The notes under the pieces were generated by a model. That model saw only the letters and a list, made by a program, of their open reading frames with translations. It had not been told where the DNA came from and searched no databases. A program made the translations under genes and the position numbers. Of a stretch of DNA of 64,000 nucleotides, positions 12,401-26,504 are shown piece by piece. Origin of the DNA: Rallus limicola. Lineage: Eukaryota; Chordata; Aves; Gruiformes; Rallidae. Each line of letters opens with the position of its first letter. The first letter of the stretch is position 1. Location of the stretch: contig JAKCOZ010000014.1 of NCBI GenBank assembly GCA_022605955.1, forward strand, positions 16,126,001-16,190,000, given 5' to 3'.

Positions 12401-15400
12401 TGACTAACCAGGCTGAGAATTGAAAAGGGGGGAGAAAAAATGTCAACGCATCCAAGGCAAGAGGTGAGAAAAGCAAACACAGTTAGGATGGTGAGCCCAG
12501 CTAAGAAATGCAAAGATTTTGCTTCTTTCCAAATATTTTTCCTACTGGATCTGGAATGGTACTTAGACTAAGGTGTTGGGATCACCATGAAAATAAGAAA
12601 ATCCCTCGACAGGCTCCCAACAAAAAAGATCTGCCATGTCTTCACTGAACCACTGATGGACACTAGTTCCCCTGGTGAAACCTGTTCTCAGATGCACAGA
12701 AACACAGGGAAGCTGTAATTCACTTTTGAGCAGAATTCTAAGGGAGGGTATGATCAGTCCTTCCTCGTGCATCTCTCTACATTTCCCATTTACTTGCAGA
12801 ACATGGGAAAGAAGAAACATCCCATGCTTTTTCCCCAACTTTCTTTCTCCCCCACCCCGTGTTTTTTAGATCCCAGTCATCGTATCTCTGTCTTCTACAT
12901 CCATCCATCTGGTGCTCAGCAGGGAGGTCCTGCAGTGTGCCAGTTCACTTACAGGGATTTAACTTGCATCCTCACTGCAGGCAGGGAAACAAACCAAGGG
13001 AACACTGCCCATGACATATGCCAGCAGGTACTAAGAAAACTGTGAATAATACATGTGAAAGCTAGAAAAAGGAAGCAGATCCTACTTTGGGGTGGTCAAC
13101 AAGCATAATAGAGGATTTGAACCTATCTAAAGATCCTTTTGTTTTTAGCCTGATGGAAATGCAGGGCAAAGGAAGCTACAGAGGGCAAAGAAGAAAAGCC
13201 AGAAAGCACAATTACAAGATAGAAGGAAGAAAAAGCAAATGGTCCTTGCAATGAGAGGGCTCAACAGCTATTGCAGCTATTAGCTATCATGGAGCTCCTA
13301 GCAATTCCTCCTAGAAATAAATTCTGCATTGGACTTGTAGGCCAAATTTTCAACTGATACTAGGCCACAGAGCTCTCAGCCACTTGAGACCAGAATAGGG
13401 CCTGCCCTGACATGAATCATAGATTGATTTTGAGAAATCCTGCACCCCTCCAGGACAGAGGCAATTCTGCCTTGAATCAGTCATGTGTTCCACCTAGAAC
13501 CTCATATACTTCTCAGACCCCAGGAGAGTTCCCCGCTGCCTGGTGAACCACCAGAGCACAGCAGCAGCATTCAAGTCCAGCAAAGAACAGTGGTTCAGTG
13601 GATCAGCCCTCTTTGCCTATACTTATTTTTGCAATGTGTCTTCTCTAGAAAAGTGTATTTGTGGATTCATACCAACGCTGTGACCTTCTCTTAGTACCAG
13701 GCCATGATCAGATACAAAAAGCATCCCAGAATGTTTTCCCACAAGCTCCTGGAGCCTCTGCTAACGTCATGCCAATGGCACTTTAAAATATAAAACAGAC
13801 CTACCCCTTCCAGGAAGAAAAAGAAGATTTAAAGCAGAACAGGGACTGTGATGGGAGACACCATTGCATTAGTACAGAGACAATTACTTACAGTTTGGCA
13901 GCTTCTGATTAATACCAAGCTTAGTCCACCTCACAAGAAAGATATTTTCCAATTGATTGCTATGAGGTTTGGCTAAGGACCATGCTGCACATGCTGTGAA
14001 TTATTCCTCTGATCCAGGGCTCTCAAAAATACTAAAAAAATAGGAATGAACCCAAAAGCAGGAAGAAAGGTCCCAGGTGTGCCGTCTTTTTGTATGGACA
14101 GCTTCAAGGTGGCTTTCAGGAGGCTTAAGAGTCACGAGGAATAACATTGTTCCATTGAGAAGTAAAAACATACAAAATCTGCAATATGTCTGATCACACC
14201 CCCCTGCTGGTAAAGTACTGAAAAGACAAAAATCTCCACAAGAAAAAAAAAACATAATCTGAGTTTTCTGTATTGCTGCTGGTCACTGAAATTTCCTGCT
14301 GACACGCGTTCGATGGTAACAAAATTGAGCACCATGCTCCACAGGAAAAGATAACAAAGAATCGATGTCTAAGCAATTTCAGGATCATCTCTGAATTTGA
14401 TGTCCAGCTGATTAGTTTATATCATAATAGTTCCTTGGTCCTATTTTAAGCATCTTAGAGAAGAACACTTTGTAACCCAGTTAACATGCTTCCTCATCAG
14501 GCAGAAATCAATACCTCCAAAGGCAGCAATGACTTCTCTCAAATTTTGTTATGCACACTACAGGAGTGCTTAAACTATTAATCCCACAGAACCCACTGCA
14601 GAATTGGACAGGTATTAAATAATCCAGCATAGTACAAGTAGTTCTAACAGTTCATCCAGAGTAGATGAGATTGCCTGTTCTTGGGAAGAGCTTAGAAGAG
14701 GGGATTGCTTCTTTCTCCTTCCTTCCCCCACAATGACCATGTCTGTGTGGCTGTGCCTATTTGACTTGGTCTTGAAATGAGGGAACCCTCAACACCTCTG
14801 TGTTGTGGAGGGAAGGCAGGCAAGCTGCTCTCAAGAACATATTCCCTGTGTGACAATGTTACACAGTTTGGTGTGGAACGGGTGAAGGAGTTCATTGCTC
14901 TGATGCCTTTAATTCTCCATAGTTCCTTTAACCACGCAATCTCTGGTTTTGGAAATATAAACCAACAATTTACATATATATCTCATATATGCATACATAC
15001 ATGTATATATACACATATTCTTTTATTTATATATATATATATATATATTCTTCATATAGACATATTTATTCCTGTGTGCATTGGGTTTCCTTACCTGCGC
15101 TTCAGGAGCAGGGCTTGTAAGAGAGTGTTGCACTAGATGCCATACATGGCACATGGCACATAGGCTTCAATCTTTGCTATATTGGCTAGACATTGTATTG
15201 GTACAGTTACACTAATACATACAGTCCCAGCTATCAAATTATTGCCCTAATTATCTTGTTAAAATTGTTATGCACAGACTTTGTGGTATTCAATCCTTTC
15301 TTTGTTCTCAGCATTCACCCTTTCCATACCCTCCTGAGTCCTAAGAGAATCTTTGAACTGAGCCACCAGTGTCCCAAGTTTTTGTTTGGGAGCTCTCTGC

Positions 15401-18400
15401 TCAGTATGCATGCCTGCAGGCAGGGGCATCTCTTCCTTCCACCTTTTCATCATCCTGTCTGGGAGCCTTTGCAAGGGAATGTAAGCTCTTGATATAAAGG
15501 TTTAACTATGAATGACATGGACAGTTCATGCAGTGTAGCATTATTTAAGGGCTTTCTTCCTCCTTTGTGTTTATTACCCTGAAAAGGACAAACAACAAGA
15601 GTCAGAAGCATCGTTAGGCAGAACTTGGATCTGTAGCCATTTATACTGTGAAATGAATGCTGACGTGACCACAATGGAGGCTTCTGTGAGAGGAAGAAAT
15701 CAGCCTACTAGAAGACGCACATGACAGGGAGCATAGTCTTGGATAAAGTTCTTCTACACAGCCCCAGAAGTGGCAGGTATTTCCCAGTAAGTCAAGACAC
15801 TCAGTCATGACCAATACTCAAAGGCAGGTACCAAAAAGCAGCATATCACACACACAACTCCCTGGGATTAAACATCCTTGACTTGATTTCATTCTTCCTT
15901 AATACTAATTTTTTAAATGTTTTGCTGAAGTCCACTCTGCTTCTACATAACAATTTTATGACCTTTACATTAATGATGGTTATTAATTGATGGTTTGGGT
16001 TTTTTTTTTTTAAATGCAGAGCAGCTCTAGCTACCTCCCTTACACTCTGAAGATCTGCATTCTCACTTACCTATATTCTTACATCCCAAGGCTTCATTCA
16101 ATGTACTCCTCTTGCCTAGCTACCTGTAGAAGTAGCTGGGTCTAAAAAACCTTAGTATAGTTGTGCTCCTACCTTCCAGGGCCGTGTCTCTAACACTACA
16201 AAACTTGATGTGTTCAGCCACTCAGAAAATTCCTCACTTTCCTAATGTGTCGGAGTGGGGCACAAGCTGGCTATCAGGTAATTTCCCAGTCCTAGCAAAA
16301 GCCAACACAGGAAAGAAAAATGTCAGCCTGTTAAGACAGGGGTCTGGTGTGAGTTGGGCATGACTTGAAGAAGAATGGAAGATTTTTGTTGGTTTAACAA
16401 ACAAAAAATTGTTAATTTGGAATGGTGTTTGCACAGCAAAGTGTTCACAGGGGGAACGTTTCTCATCCCTCTCTAAACCAGAATGGACTGGGGCACTGGA
16501 GGAACAAAAATGGGATTCTCCTGTCCTGATCAGTTAAGAACACCTGATCTGTGGCAGCAGGAAAAAAAAAAGAGTGCTGGAGAACGTATGACACAAATCA
16601 GGACTTAGGGAGCTTCACAATCACTCTTACTTAGTATGAATTGGTTTAGATGGTGCATTGGATCATTGCAATCACTCATGTAATGGTGAATTAAAAGGAT
16701 GGTTGGGTCACTTGTTTGAGAGAGAAAACGTACAGAGATTCACCTATTTGGTGTCCTAGGCCAGGCACTGAGAAATTTTGTACTGCTTAAATTAGAAACA
16801 GACAGACTCTGGTCTTTTTCCTCAATTGCAAGTGTGATTAAATTCTAAGCTAATTAAACTGGATAGTAATTACTTTGCTTGTTTTAAAGTGCCCTTTAAA
16901 AACTGTAACACTAGTCATCAGACTGGTGAGTGCTTATTAAATACTTGGCTTTTTTGCATTTGGTAGTCAGAGGGAGCTCCTGGGGGCTCTGATGTTTGCA
17001 TCCGTTGGTGTTCAGACCCGCTGCAGTCAGGAGCCAGATATCCCTGGGCAGCAGAGAAGCAGCAAACACCAGACATTCAGGAACAGAGAAACCCCCAGGA
17101 AACCTGAAGAGAAGGAAGCTCAGTGACCAAATGAAATTCTCCTGTTCAGCTGGTGAATCTGGAAATAGCAAGACAAGAATAGTGTCTCCATGGGGAGGCA
17201 AGTATGCAAGTCCTGGTGCAAAGTCAGCTTGTGGCTTCAACTGTCTGGCCCATGCAAGTGCAGGGCTCACGTAGGATTATTTGGATGGCACCACTGGCCT
17301 TTACACCCTGTGCCTGGAGCAGGCACCCAAGCAGAGAAGGACCATGGCTTGCCCCTTTCTTCCTCCTTGCCATCTTTGACCCAACTGAGGTCAGAGAGGG
17401 AGGATGCTAGCTGCTTCCAGCATGTCACCCTCTCACTCCTCTGCTAGGGAAATGAGTATAGTGCTTTCATACCCTCCCCTGCTTATACCCCCACTTGTGC
17501 ACCCTCCACAATCCATCCTACACAAAACCAAGCCTTTCCTTGGTTAACACCACTCTGCCTTCAGTGGGAATTCAAGTGGAAATGGAATAACAATCCAGAT
17601 TTGGGTTACAGCTGTGGGAAAACAATTTCATCCTTGTGAGAGCTTGGTTATAACCACATTTTCATGCTGATAAGCTATTTCAAGCATAAGAGAAAACTTC
17701 TCTGTAATGCTCAGCTCTGGTATCTTAGTCTGTGATCCAGCCAAGGAGTGCCTGATAAAGATTCTGTATTTCTCCATTAATTAAGAGGCTTTAATTACTT
17801 GGGACAGCTAATTTAAATTGGATCTAGGAATAGCTATAGGCCTCAAGAGATCAAAGGACAATGACTGCAGTTAATCCAGAACAGTTTGAGGGAACTCTCT
17901 GCTTTAGGAAAGGCATTCAACCAGGTAGACCAAGGTATTGGATACACAGCTGGTCATTTAAATGCATCAGATTTTACTTTTTTTTTTTCTTCACACAGTG
18001 CTTGTTGGTCCTTCCTGGAGTTACAGTCATGAGCTTTTTCCCCTGTGATGTGATCCCAGAGGAACTTTTGCCTGGGCAGAAAAGGTACTTTTGACAACCC
18101 TGTATTGCCTTCATACAACACAAGAACTAGAAAGAACATGCTGCCTGTGTCTTTCCAGTGATGTCATGCTGCATTTCCCCAAACCCTGGGACAGTCGGGC
18201 CATGAGCAGTTCTTTCCATTACTGCCTTCCTTTCATCACACTGAGGGACCACACAGTGTGAGAAACAAACATGGTTTGTTTTTCACAAACAGTGATGGCA
18301 TATACCAGGGTTGGCTCATCCAACTTGTTAGCACACAGAGCAGGGGTGGAAAATGAGATCAGAAGCCTATAAAGGAGCTGGAGATCCACAGATAGTGCTG

Positions 18401-20269
18401 TAAAAGATCACCTCACTCCTGCTTCAGAACTGGACAAAGAGCCTTTCCAAGGAGGCAAGCTGGACTAGAGGTGCTAAAAAACACGAGCCATCTTTTCTTT
18501 CTTGTTCGTACAAGCACACTTCTATCAACAAAGAAAAACAAGGTGTAGGTTTTGACTGGCTGCTGTGATCATTAGCAATAGCTAATTAGCAATAGCTTTG
18601 CATTTTGAACTCCCTAATTGTGTTTAGCATGGGAGGAAGAACTTGTTCTGCAGAAAGGGTAGGGCTATCTTCAGGTACAGAGAAACCTACAGATTACCGT
18701 TCTCTGTGCTGAAACATAGCAGTAGGCTGGCCTGTGGGAAAAGAAACTGTTCACTGAAGGGCAAAATGTTCTAGGTAACCAAAATCTGACAGTCCAAGCC
18801 AGGATAAAGTCCTTATCACTGCCATAGATGGGCAGGTAACAGCTGCCTCCAAGCCCAAAGAAATACAGGTATTTTAGAATTAGCAGCAACTTCTCATCCT
18901 GGTGCAAACTGCTGCAGTTGGAAATTGTTTGCATGGCACAGCATATTTGCTTCTCCCTGCACTAACATGAATCTTTCACATCAGATGTGAAGCAGGATCC
19001 CAGCAACTTGGACTTCTTGCAATTCTGCTTTTTTTTTTTTTTCCATTTTGAGCTTAACAAACACATCACTCTGTCTGAACAGAAGCACAGGTTCCGTGGG
19101 ACACACATGTAAAGTGTAAGACAGCAGAGTAAACTTGGTTCTGCAGATCAGCTGATCCACTTTCCTCCAAGGAGCACATCAGAAAAGGAACATGAAAATT
19201 CTCTTGCAAAAGTCTCCGTGGGGTTAACCACCCAACATTCAAATACAGGTCGTGTGCTCTCCACTCTCCACCTGTAAAATCTTTTAAATCCTTGTCAGGC
19301 CTATATGAGGTGCCCCACTCAAGCACTGGAAGAACCCCAAAGAGCTGGTCAGCATCAGTATGACGCTGACATTTTTCAACAGATTTTTCAGTTAATCACT
19401 TTTCCATGAAATCTGTATTTGTTTGGGGCTTGCTTTGTTGTTGTTTTTTTAGCTCCTGAGTTTCTGCTACTAAATACACCAGGAAGGCCTCTTCAACCAA
19501 ACAATTAGACAATTACAATGGAAGATATAAAAATAAAGCTTCTGTGATATGATGGGATTGATTTAAGAGGGTTACAGGAAGCTGGAGCCTGCTGTTCTGT
19601 GACAAATTATTTCCCTGAGAAAACCCAGTAAGTGCAACATAATCATGTAAAGGAATTGGTCTTGAAATATCACTAGCTCCAGGGTTTGGAAATCAGCAGC
19701 CCCCGGTGACCTTGTATTTAACATCTTTCTTCACGATCTAGGAAAAGAAAAGGCAAACAGCATACAGGATAAAACAGCAGGCAAGAAGAACGTTCAACTG
19801 GATCAGAGGCTGGCAGTGTCAGGCTTGTTTAGTCCATGGGGAACTCAGGCGGAAAGAGATCTGGTTAAAGGACTCAGGTAGAATGTTGTGGGCTACATCA
19901 AAAAACCAAGCCTGCTATCAGAGGCACTCACATGAGGGCAGGGTAGAAGGGATGGCTGCAGAAAGGGAGAGGAAAGCAAGAAGAAGCAGAGTTAAAACTG
20001 AGCTTTATTGATAAGGTTGGAAAGCCGCCTTCTCTTCACAAAAAGTGTACTCAAGGCCCCAGAGAGTCTGTCAGTGGCTCCGGGAGGGACTGATCTCATT
20101 CACAAGTGAAACACACGAGGGACAAGAAACACCAGGATCCCATTCCTTAGGACACAGAAAACTGCCCAAAAGATGAGCAAAAACAGGGAGGCTACGTTCT
20201 GGAAACCTTAGGCTTGAATTCCACGACCAATACTGAGGTGGTAACTGCTGTGCTCAGAGCAGTAACAAA
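9408..20269. other. Long intergenic stretch, no gene recognised
   Basis: About 11 kb with no coding exon, RNA gene or clear transposon. It holds an AT dinucleotide microsatellite at about 14969-15051 and scattered homopolymers. Around 16.8 kb and 17.75-17.83 kb there are TAAT/ATTA-rich stretches of the kind seen in homeodomain-bound conserved non-coding elements, but conservation cannot be judged here. Confidence 0.5.
14969..15051. repeat. AT-rich microsatellite, (TA)n with interruptions
   Basis: Tracts of 'atatat' with 'catacatacatgtatatata' interruptions end in about 10 uninterrupted TA units at roughly 15029-15048. Confidence 0.85.
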
Positions 20270-20560
20270 CCCGCGGTGCCGAGCAACACTGCACACAGGG
20301 TGTGCGTCCCGCCCGGAGGGAACGCGGGCGGGAGGACGAGCCGGCTTTCCCCAGCTGCTGCCTCTGGCGGCTGGGCCTGCGAACGGCCCTGGGCCGGGCG
20401 GCCTCCCTGTGTCCCCGCGGAGCCAGAGTGGCACCTGGTGGCCCTTTGCGCCACCCGCAAGCTGGTTCTTGTTACCGGGGTTTCTTGGAATGCTCGAAGC
20501 AGTGGAGGTGACGGGAAAGCAGTTTGTACGAAGCAGGCTTGACTGACTAGGGCAGGGACA
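20270..20560. promoter_or_regulatory. GC-rich CpG patch in intergenic DNA
   Basis: An isolated CpG-dense block sits in otherwise AT-rich intergenic DNA, beside the GGAAA satellite. A CTCF-like core occurs at about 20428-20445 on the minus strand ('gccaccaggtgcca'), one base off the usual core. No coding exon is evident. It could be a small promoter or insulator, or simply a GC-rich relic. Confidence 0.4.
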
Positions 20561-20602
20561 GCTGCTGGCTGCCACTGTTACGGTCTGTGGTTGTGCTCCT
20601 GC

Positions 20603-20945
20603 AAGAGGAGAGGAAAGGAAAGGAAAGAGGAAAGGAAAGGGGAAAGGAAAGGGGAAAGGAAAGGGGAAAGGAAAGGGGAAAGGAAAGGGGAAAGGAAAGG
20701 GGAAAGGAAAGGGGAAAGGAAAGGGGAAAGGAAAGGGGAAAGGAAAGGGGAAAGGAAAGGAAAGGAAAGGAAAGGAAAGGAAAGGAAAGGAAAGGAAAGG
20801 AAAGGAAAGGAAAGGAAAGGAAAGGAAAGGAAAGGAAAGGAAAGGAAAGGAAAGGAAAGGAAAGGAAAGGAAAGGAAAGGAAAGGAAAGGAAAGGAAAGG
20901 AAAGGAAAGGAAAGGAAAGGAAAGGAAAGGGGAAGGGGAAGGAGA
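20603..20945. repeat. Polypurine GGAAA pentanucleotide satellite
   Basis: This is 343 nt of uninterrupted A/G on the + strand. The left part (about 20629-20760) is a 12-bp unit, ggaaaggaaagg, repeated about 11 times. The right part (about 20761-20930) is a plain 5-bp ggaaa repeat of about 34 units. Open frames in both directions through it, including the 293-residue minus-strand frame 20192-21073, are repeat translations and not genes. Confidence 0.97.
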
Positions 20946-23900
20946 CCTATCCTAGCTTGCTGAAAACATGTATTAATTTTTTCCCATGTGCTTAAAAAAA
21001 ATATTAATTTAGGGTTTCCTATGTGGGCAGAGGTAAAACGATCCCATTTCCAATCAGCTACCAAGCGTAGCATCCCTTGAGATGCTTAGTGCCATGGAAG
21101 AACATGTTGTTATTCTCCTTCTGTCTGTCTCAGACGTTCTGCGCCTCGGCAGGACCCGACTTCTGCAACTCCCTGCTCTCTGCAAACCCTGTGAATAATA
21201 GATGTGCTCTGAGGCAGATCTTCTGCCCGGGGTGCACCTCACATCACTCACTCGTCTAGCAAAACTGAATTTTTGGTGCAGAAGGGCTCTGAGGGACAAA
21301 CAGTACAACAAACCCACAAAAAGCACCAAACCTCAACCAGCCTGTTTTCATTGGATTCAGACCTTGATGCTAAGTGATTTTGGTACAGCTGGAGCGTGAG
21401 TGCCTCATCAGAGATCAGACACTGAGAGGCTGTCTGTCTCCTTACTTCTGACGAACAAACTCCCGCTGGAAGTTTTTCTGGAGCTGGGCCACTGTCTTTC
21501 TCCTGGGTGGGGACTTTGATGCCTAAGAGCAGCTGCACTCAAACCGCTACCTTTCCCTGTTTGAGACTTGGAGCTTTTTTTGCCCAGGTGTTCCCTTTCC
21601 AAATAATTCACAGGAACATACGGTCTCAACAGTCAGTACCTCTCTGCAGGTTTGGCAGGAGTTGCAAAGCATGCTCAGGAGTCACTAGGTTGTGCAGTGA
21701 AGCACGCACACACGGTGGCATGGGCACATGATGTGGGAAGGTGAGCTGTGCTTCCTTAGGAAAAACAACTATAACATCTGGGGCTGCATGAAACAAAATC
21801 CATAGCTGTTGTTCTGCAACAAAGTAATGGAAGCAAGGATGAAGCAATTATGCAGCAACTGCCACAGAGGAAAAGTTACTGAGGGACAAAGATTTACTCT
21901 TTCTTGTTTCTCCTTGAGATCCATCCACAGCTGGCAGAGAAGCATTAATTTTCTTGGCCCACCTTCTCCAGCGATACAGAGCTTGCCCTCAGCCCGCTCT
22001 CTTCACCTCCTGGTTTTGTATTATATGTCTGGAGTAAGGAGAGCACTGCCATCCCTGTAACCACAGTCAAGTACTGTGCAGTTGAGCTAGTCCAGGCCTG
22101 GTTGCTGGTTAAAAGCTGCGCTCACATGGAAGGGTAGAGCAATGATAAGCCACAATGTGAACTCCAACTGCTGTTGTCACACCAATGCAAGGCTGGGGGT
22201 TGGCCTCTTTTTCTGAGACACAGGGATTTTTCTGGTTTAGCTTACGTCATGCTGAAACAGGTTTAAAACAACTAGGAAAAAAAAAAAGTGCTACTTTTAT
22301 TCGACAACAAAATTGTGGCATATTGAAAGGCACAGACTCCGATTGTGGTGGATTGAAGACAACTTTTATACCAACTGAGCAAACTTTTATACCCTCTGGA
22401 TGGCTGATCCAGCAGCCTCGAGTCAGGTTTCAGGCCTTTTCATTAATACAAGAACCACAACATTCCTATACAAAAGGTTGCCCCACCCGAGGGGACTCCT
22501 GCTGTGCAGGAGTCTTTCCTGGCACCTTCCTTACCATGATGAAGCCCAGCTGTGCCACCTCCCTGCTGAATGAGGCACAAATTTACATCTCTACATGACC
22601 CTCTTTCCTGCTTTTTCTCTTGCTTTTGCAGCTTCTCTCCAACAATCATAACTGTCTTTTTTCCAGGGCTGCTCTCCATTTCCCACACAAAAACACCCAC
22701 ACAAGGCCACCATGCCTAGTGGAACAACTAACTGTTAAAACATTTTTGCCCAGAATCATTTAGTGGGGACTTCTGCCATGTTTTGCAAGGTCTGTGCAGA
22801 AGCAGGAGGAGTGGTACAGCCAGGGCCTGTTTTGACATCCATGTCACAGGCTTCTGCCACAGCACCACCAGCACTTGCACACGCAAGCAGGGAAATGCTA
22901 CTGCCTTCCTCCATCCCGACACCTCCCAGGCAAAAACCACCCTCAGAGCTCAAGGAGGGCAACAGTGCTGCTTCTAGGAAAGGATGTGGCCAGGAGGCAG
23001 GTTCCTGTACAGTGTCTGGAGCTACGCCACGTCTTCTGCAGGCTGTAGGTTAGAAGCACAGAAATGGGACGCAGTGGTGGAAAAGCAGCACCAACCTACT
23101 TTGTGTAGGAAATACACTGCAGGGTTCAAATGTAAAGCCTCAGCACTAATACAGGACTGGAAAATACCATCCAGAACTGAATTTATTCAGTAGCTTTCCC
23201 ACACAGAGAGAGTGAAAGAGAAAACAAGGGTGCTCCTAGCCTGCTGAAGGTAAAAGGATGGGGAGAAAGCAAATTAATATTAAACTGTAAATAATAATAA
23301 ATATTAAATGCAATAAAAAGTTAAAAAAAAAAAAGGTAAAATGGACACTGAATAGCAGGGCTGCCTAAAGACAGCATGATACAGCCATTTCTTCTGTCAG
23401 TCTATATTCAATCGTCATAAAATTCTTGGAATAGTAAAAGTTTCCAAGTACTCAACAGCCAGGAGAGACAACCTGCTTGGTGTTTGGTGAGACACAAGTC
23501 TCTGCCGGAGAGACCTGGTCTCTGGCAACAAGAACTGGTCCTCTGAAAGGAGCAATTGATTCTGTGGTGGGAGATGCTAATGCACCCTGAGACAACAGGC
23601 AACAGAAATGCCACACAAAATCCTCTTAACAGAGCAAACTAATAGATTTCAGTAACAAGGGAAACCATTCTGACAGAATCTCCTGTAACTCTTGGCTTTG
23701 CATCACTAGAGAATTGTTATCAATCAGAAAAGCGAGTTATAAGTGAGAGAAAACACCAGGTCATAAGAAAGAAGGCAGATTTTTAATTTACTTACACAAA
23801 GATGAGTAGAAATTCAACATTAAGCTGTTCCCACTCTACACTCATGTACAGGATAAGAAAAACCCTGGGTCCCAGGTACAGCCTGTGCAGTACAAGCCAG

Positions 23901-26504
23901 CATTCTTCCTTTGAAAACTGATGTAATATTTAGCAATATTTTTAAACCAATTGCTGAGATCACACCTGCAAGTACCCGTAGGCCTGTGAGCCGAGCAGAC
24001 ACCCTCACAGGCCAAAGTGACTGAAGTCACCTGCAGGGACTACACGTGCTGGGGTCTGTTTGCAAAAGCTCTCTCCTATTTTTCACATGTACAGATTTCA
24101 CACACAACAAAGTTTTAGCCTTTTCTTTTTTCTTTTAAAAGAGATCCCGTACATCTTGTCCTCCAAGGGTTAGAAGGAGAGTGGGCAACAGATGCTCTGT
24201 CTGTACAGACCTGGGCTCCAGGAGGTACAAGCAAGACATAGATCAAGACAAAGGTACACCCCTTCCTCCTTCCAGTATCTGACTGGGAGGAGGGTCCACA
24301 TGATTCTCCTTTCCCTTTGCCACTCCTCCACCCTGACCAGCACAGACCATCTTGGGACCATGCTGAGTGCACAGCAGCCAGGGTGAGCACAGGGCTGCTT
24401 CAGGAAGGGCCCAAAACTCACTCTGGAATTGGCCAGAGCCAAAAAAATGGAGTTTATGTGCACAGACACAGCCACTTAAACAGTTCGTCTCTCCTACATG
24501 GTTATGCACACTATTTTGTGGGAACATGCAAAAACAGAACTGCAAAATGAAGGATGGATATTCCTCCTGGTTGGTGGGGTTATGAGTCCCATGGGTGGGT
24601 GGCTATTCTGTCAGGCAGGGCAGGGAAAGGAGGCTGGGCTTCTGCAGGATATCATGGTCCCTGTTTTGTAGGGAAGGAACAAGCACAGCAACGCCAGGAG
24701 ACATTGTTAAATCATTTACATTCATTTGCATGAACATGAAATCTCTGCAGAACTCCAGACCTTGCACACTGTACTAAGAAGCTACCACTAGCTGTAACCA
24801 TCTTGCAGCAAAAAAAAAAAAAAAGGCTATAATTTCAATGAAATACTAATTGCAGAGCACATCCTACTAGGGCTCCTCAGGGAGGAGAGAAAAGCTGTGG
24901 GGAGGACTGCACACACGATTCATTTGCATGAGCTGCCCTTATTATTCCTCCAGGTTCTCTTTTTTGCTCTTCAGTATTAATTAAAGCTCATGCTGTGACA
25001 ACCATGGGGTGGAGAGGGAGCGATGGGGAGGCACACTGAGTGACTAGCAGCCATTGCAGCAGGTTTAACTTGCCCTAGTACATCTTATTTTCTCTCTATT
25101 TCCTAAACCCGATGGAAACAAATTCCAGCTTTCTTTACAAAAATAACTAACCTGGTTGATCTCCTCCACAGACAATGCACAAAGAGCTGTGGATATCCAG
25201 AGCTTTCCCCCATGTTTGGGAAGCTCACAAACAGGAGATATACTCCTGACTGCTTACTCTGCGCAGGTTTTGTAGTTATATCCAAGGGGAAACAATGCCT
25301 CCAAATTGTTTGGGGCTTCAAACAGGTTAACACAGGTCTCACATCAGCAGCTCTGGAGATAGCCTGCAACTCAGGAACTCATTTAACTTCAATAAAACCT
25401 AGGGTTTCATTTAACACCTTACTCGCCAGGGGAGTTAACTGTCACTTGAAAAACAGAACAAGTGAAATCTAGTAGGACCATCAAAGCTCTGCAGGTTTCT
25501 ACTAAATTGTAGCAGAAAAGATCCTCCTACCTTCCACCCTCTTTTTTTTTTTTTTCAACTGGAAACTTGCTTTCAAAGCAAGGTCTGCCCACAGTACCCA
25601 AGTATTTCCCTAGGCATGTGCTGCCATTTGACCATGACTTGGCTGTACATCGATGGAAAGGCTTCCAAAACTTGCCCTCAAGACTAGATTCACTTCCATC
25701 CCATGCTGCCCTGCTGTCAGACTGGCCACATTGCTGCTGATGGCACCAGGGAGACCTAGGCTCAGGCTTCTCCAAGGGTCACACCTTCAGCATGCCTCAG
25801 CTTTCTGTCCCTTTTTTGGCTCATGGCCCAAGTATTTTTCTTCCATCTCTGGCCTGAGAGTATGGAAACAAGAGCAGTCTAAGCTGAGCCACCTCACAGT
25901 GCCATGGTGAGAAGATACAGACAATTTAGAGGCCGATTCCTAATGAGTATGAACATTGGCTTTTGTGTCTTTGGATTAGCAACAAAAACATAGTTTTTCT
26001 GACAACACAACTGAGTTACCATTCAATCTTTAAAGTATGCTTTGCAGGCTCTACAGACTTGGGAGGCCTCATTTCTTTGAGCTGCTCCGTGCTCTGCAGT
26101 GGATATTGGGCATCTCGCTGCCCACTGGCTCAGAGCAGTGCACATTTGGGTGCTCTATCAATTATAGTTTTAATAAAGGCTTTAATTTTTTTGTTAAAAG
26201 GCTTAATAAAAGCTGTAAGCAGTAGAGGTTTATATTTTCAAAATAGTTTAAAGTCAATGCTTACTCAAGACACTGATCCAGACTGGCAGCCCATGAATAG
26301 TTGAGAGACTCAATGTGCTGTTTCTAAATCGCCAGCCGTGATGGGAAAGAAGTGGGCATCAGAAGTGCAAATTGATTGACTTAGTTCAATTAAAAATTAA
26401 TCTAAACACCATAAATCCAGGTTTTACCTTAACAGTATTTGAATTAGCATCATGCTATACCAAGAACAGGCAAAATCAATGTATAGCATTGTGGTGTATA
26501 TATA
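20946..26504. other. Intergenic DNA, no gene recognised
   Basis: No coding exon or RNA gene was found. Two identical 14-bp blocks 'attcatttgcatga', each containing the octamer ATTTGCAT, occur 198 bp apart at 24720-24733 and 24918-24931. An A-rich tail-like patch lies at about 23270-23340. A direct repeat of 'aacttttatacc' sits near 22362 and 22383. Confidence 0.5.

Noticed and set aside
20192..21073. 293-residue minus-strand frame with FPFLSFPFL repeats, and plus-strand KGKERKGKER frames
   Set aside because: Direct translation of the GGAAA satellite; its length not being a multiple that introduces stops explains the open frames.
22185..22598. 137-residue frame and repeated 'aacttttatacc', considered as an LTR or gene
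   Set aside because: No recognisable LTR boundary, polyadenylation arrangement or protein family; left unassigned.
23270..23340. AATAAA followed by A12, considered as the 3' end of a processed pseudogene
   Set aside because: No coding or gene-like sequence upstream and the whole patch is AT-rich; no target duplication seen.
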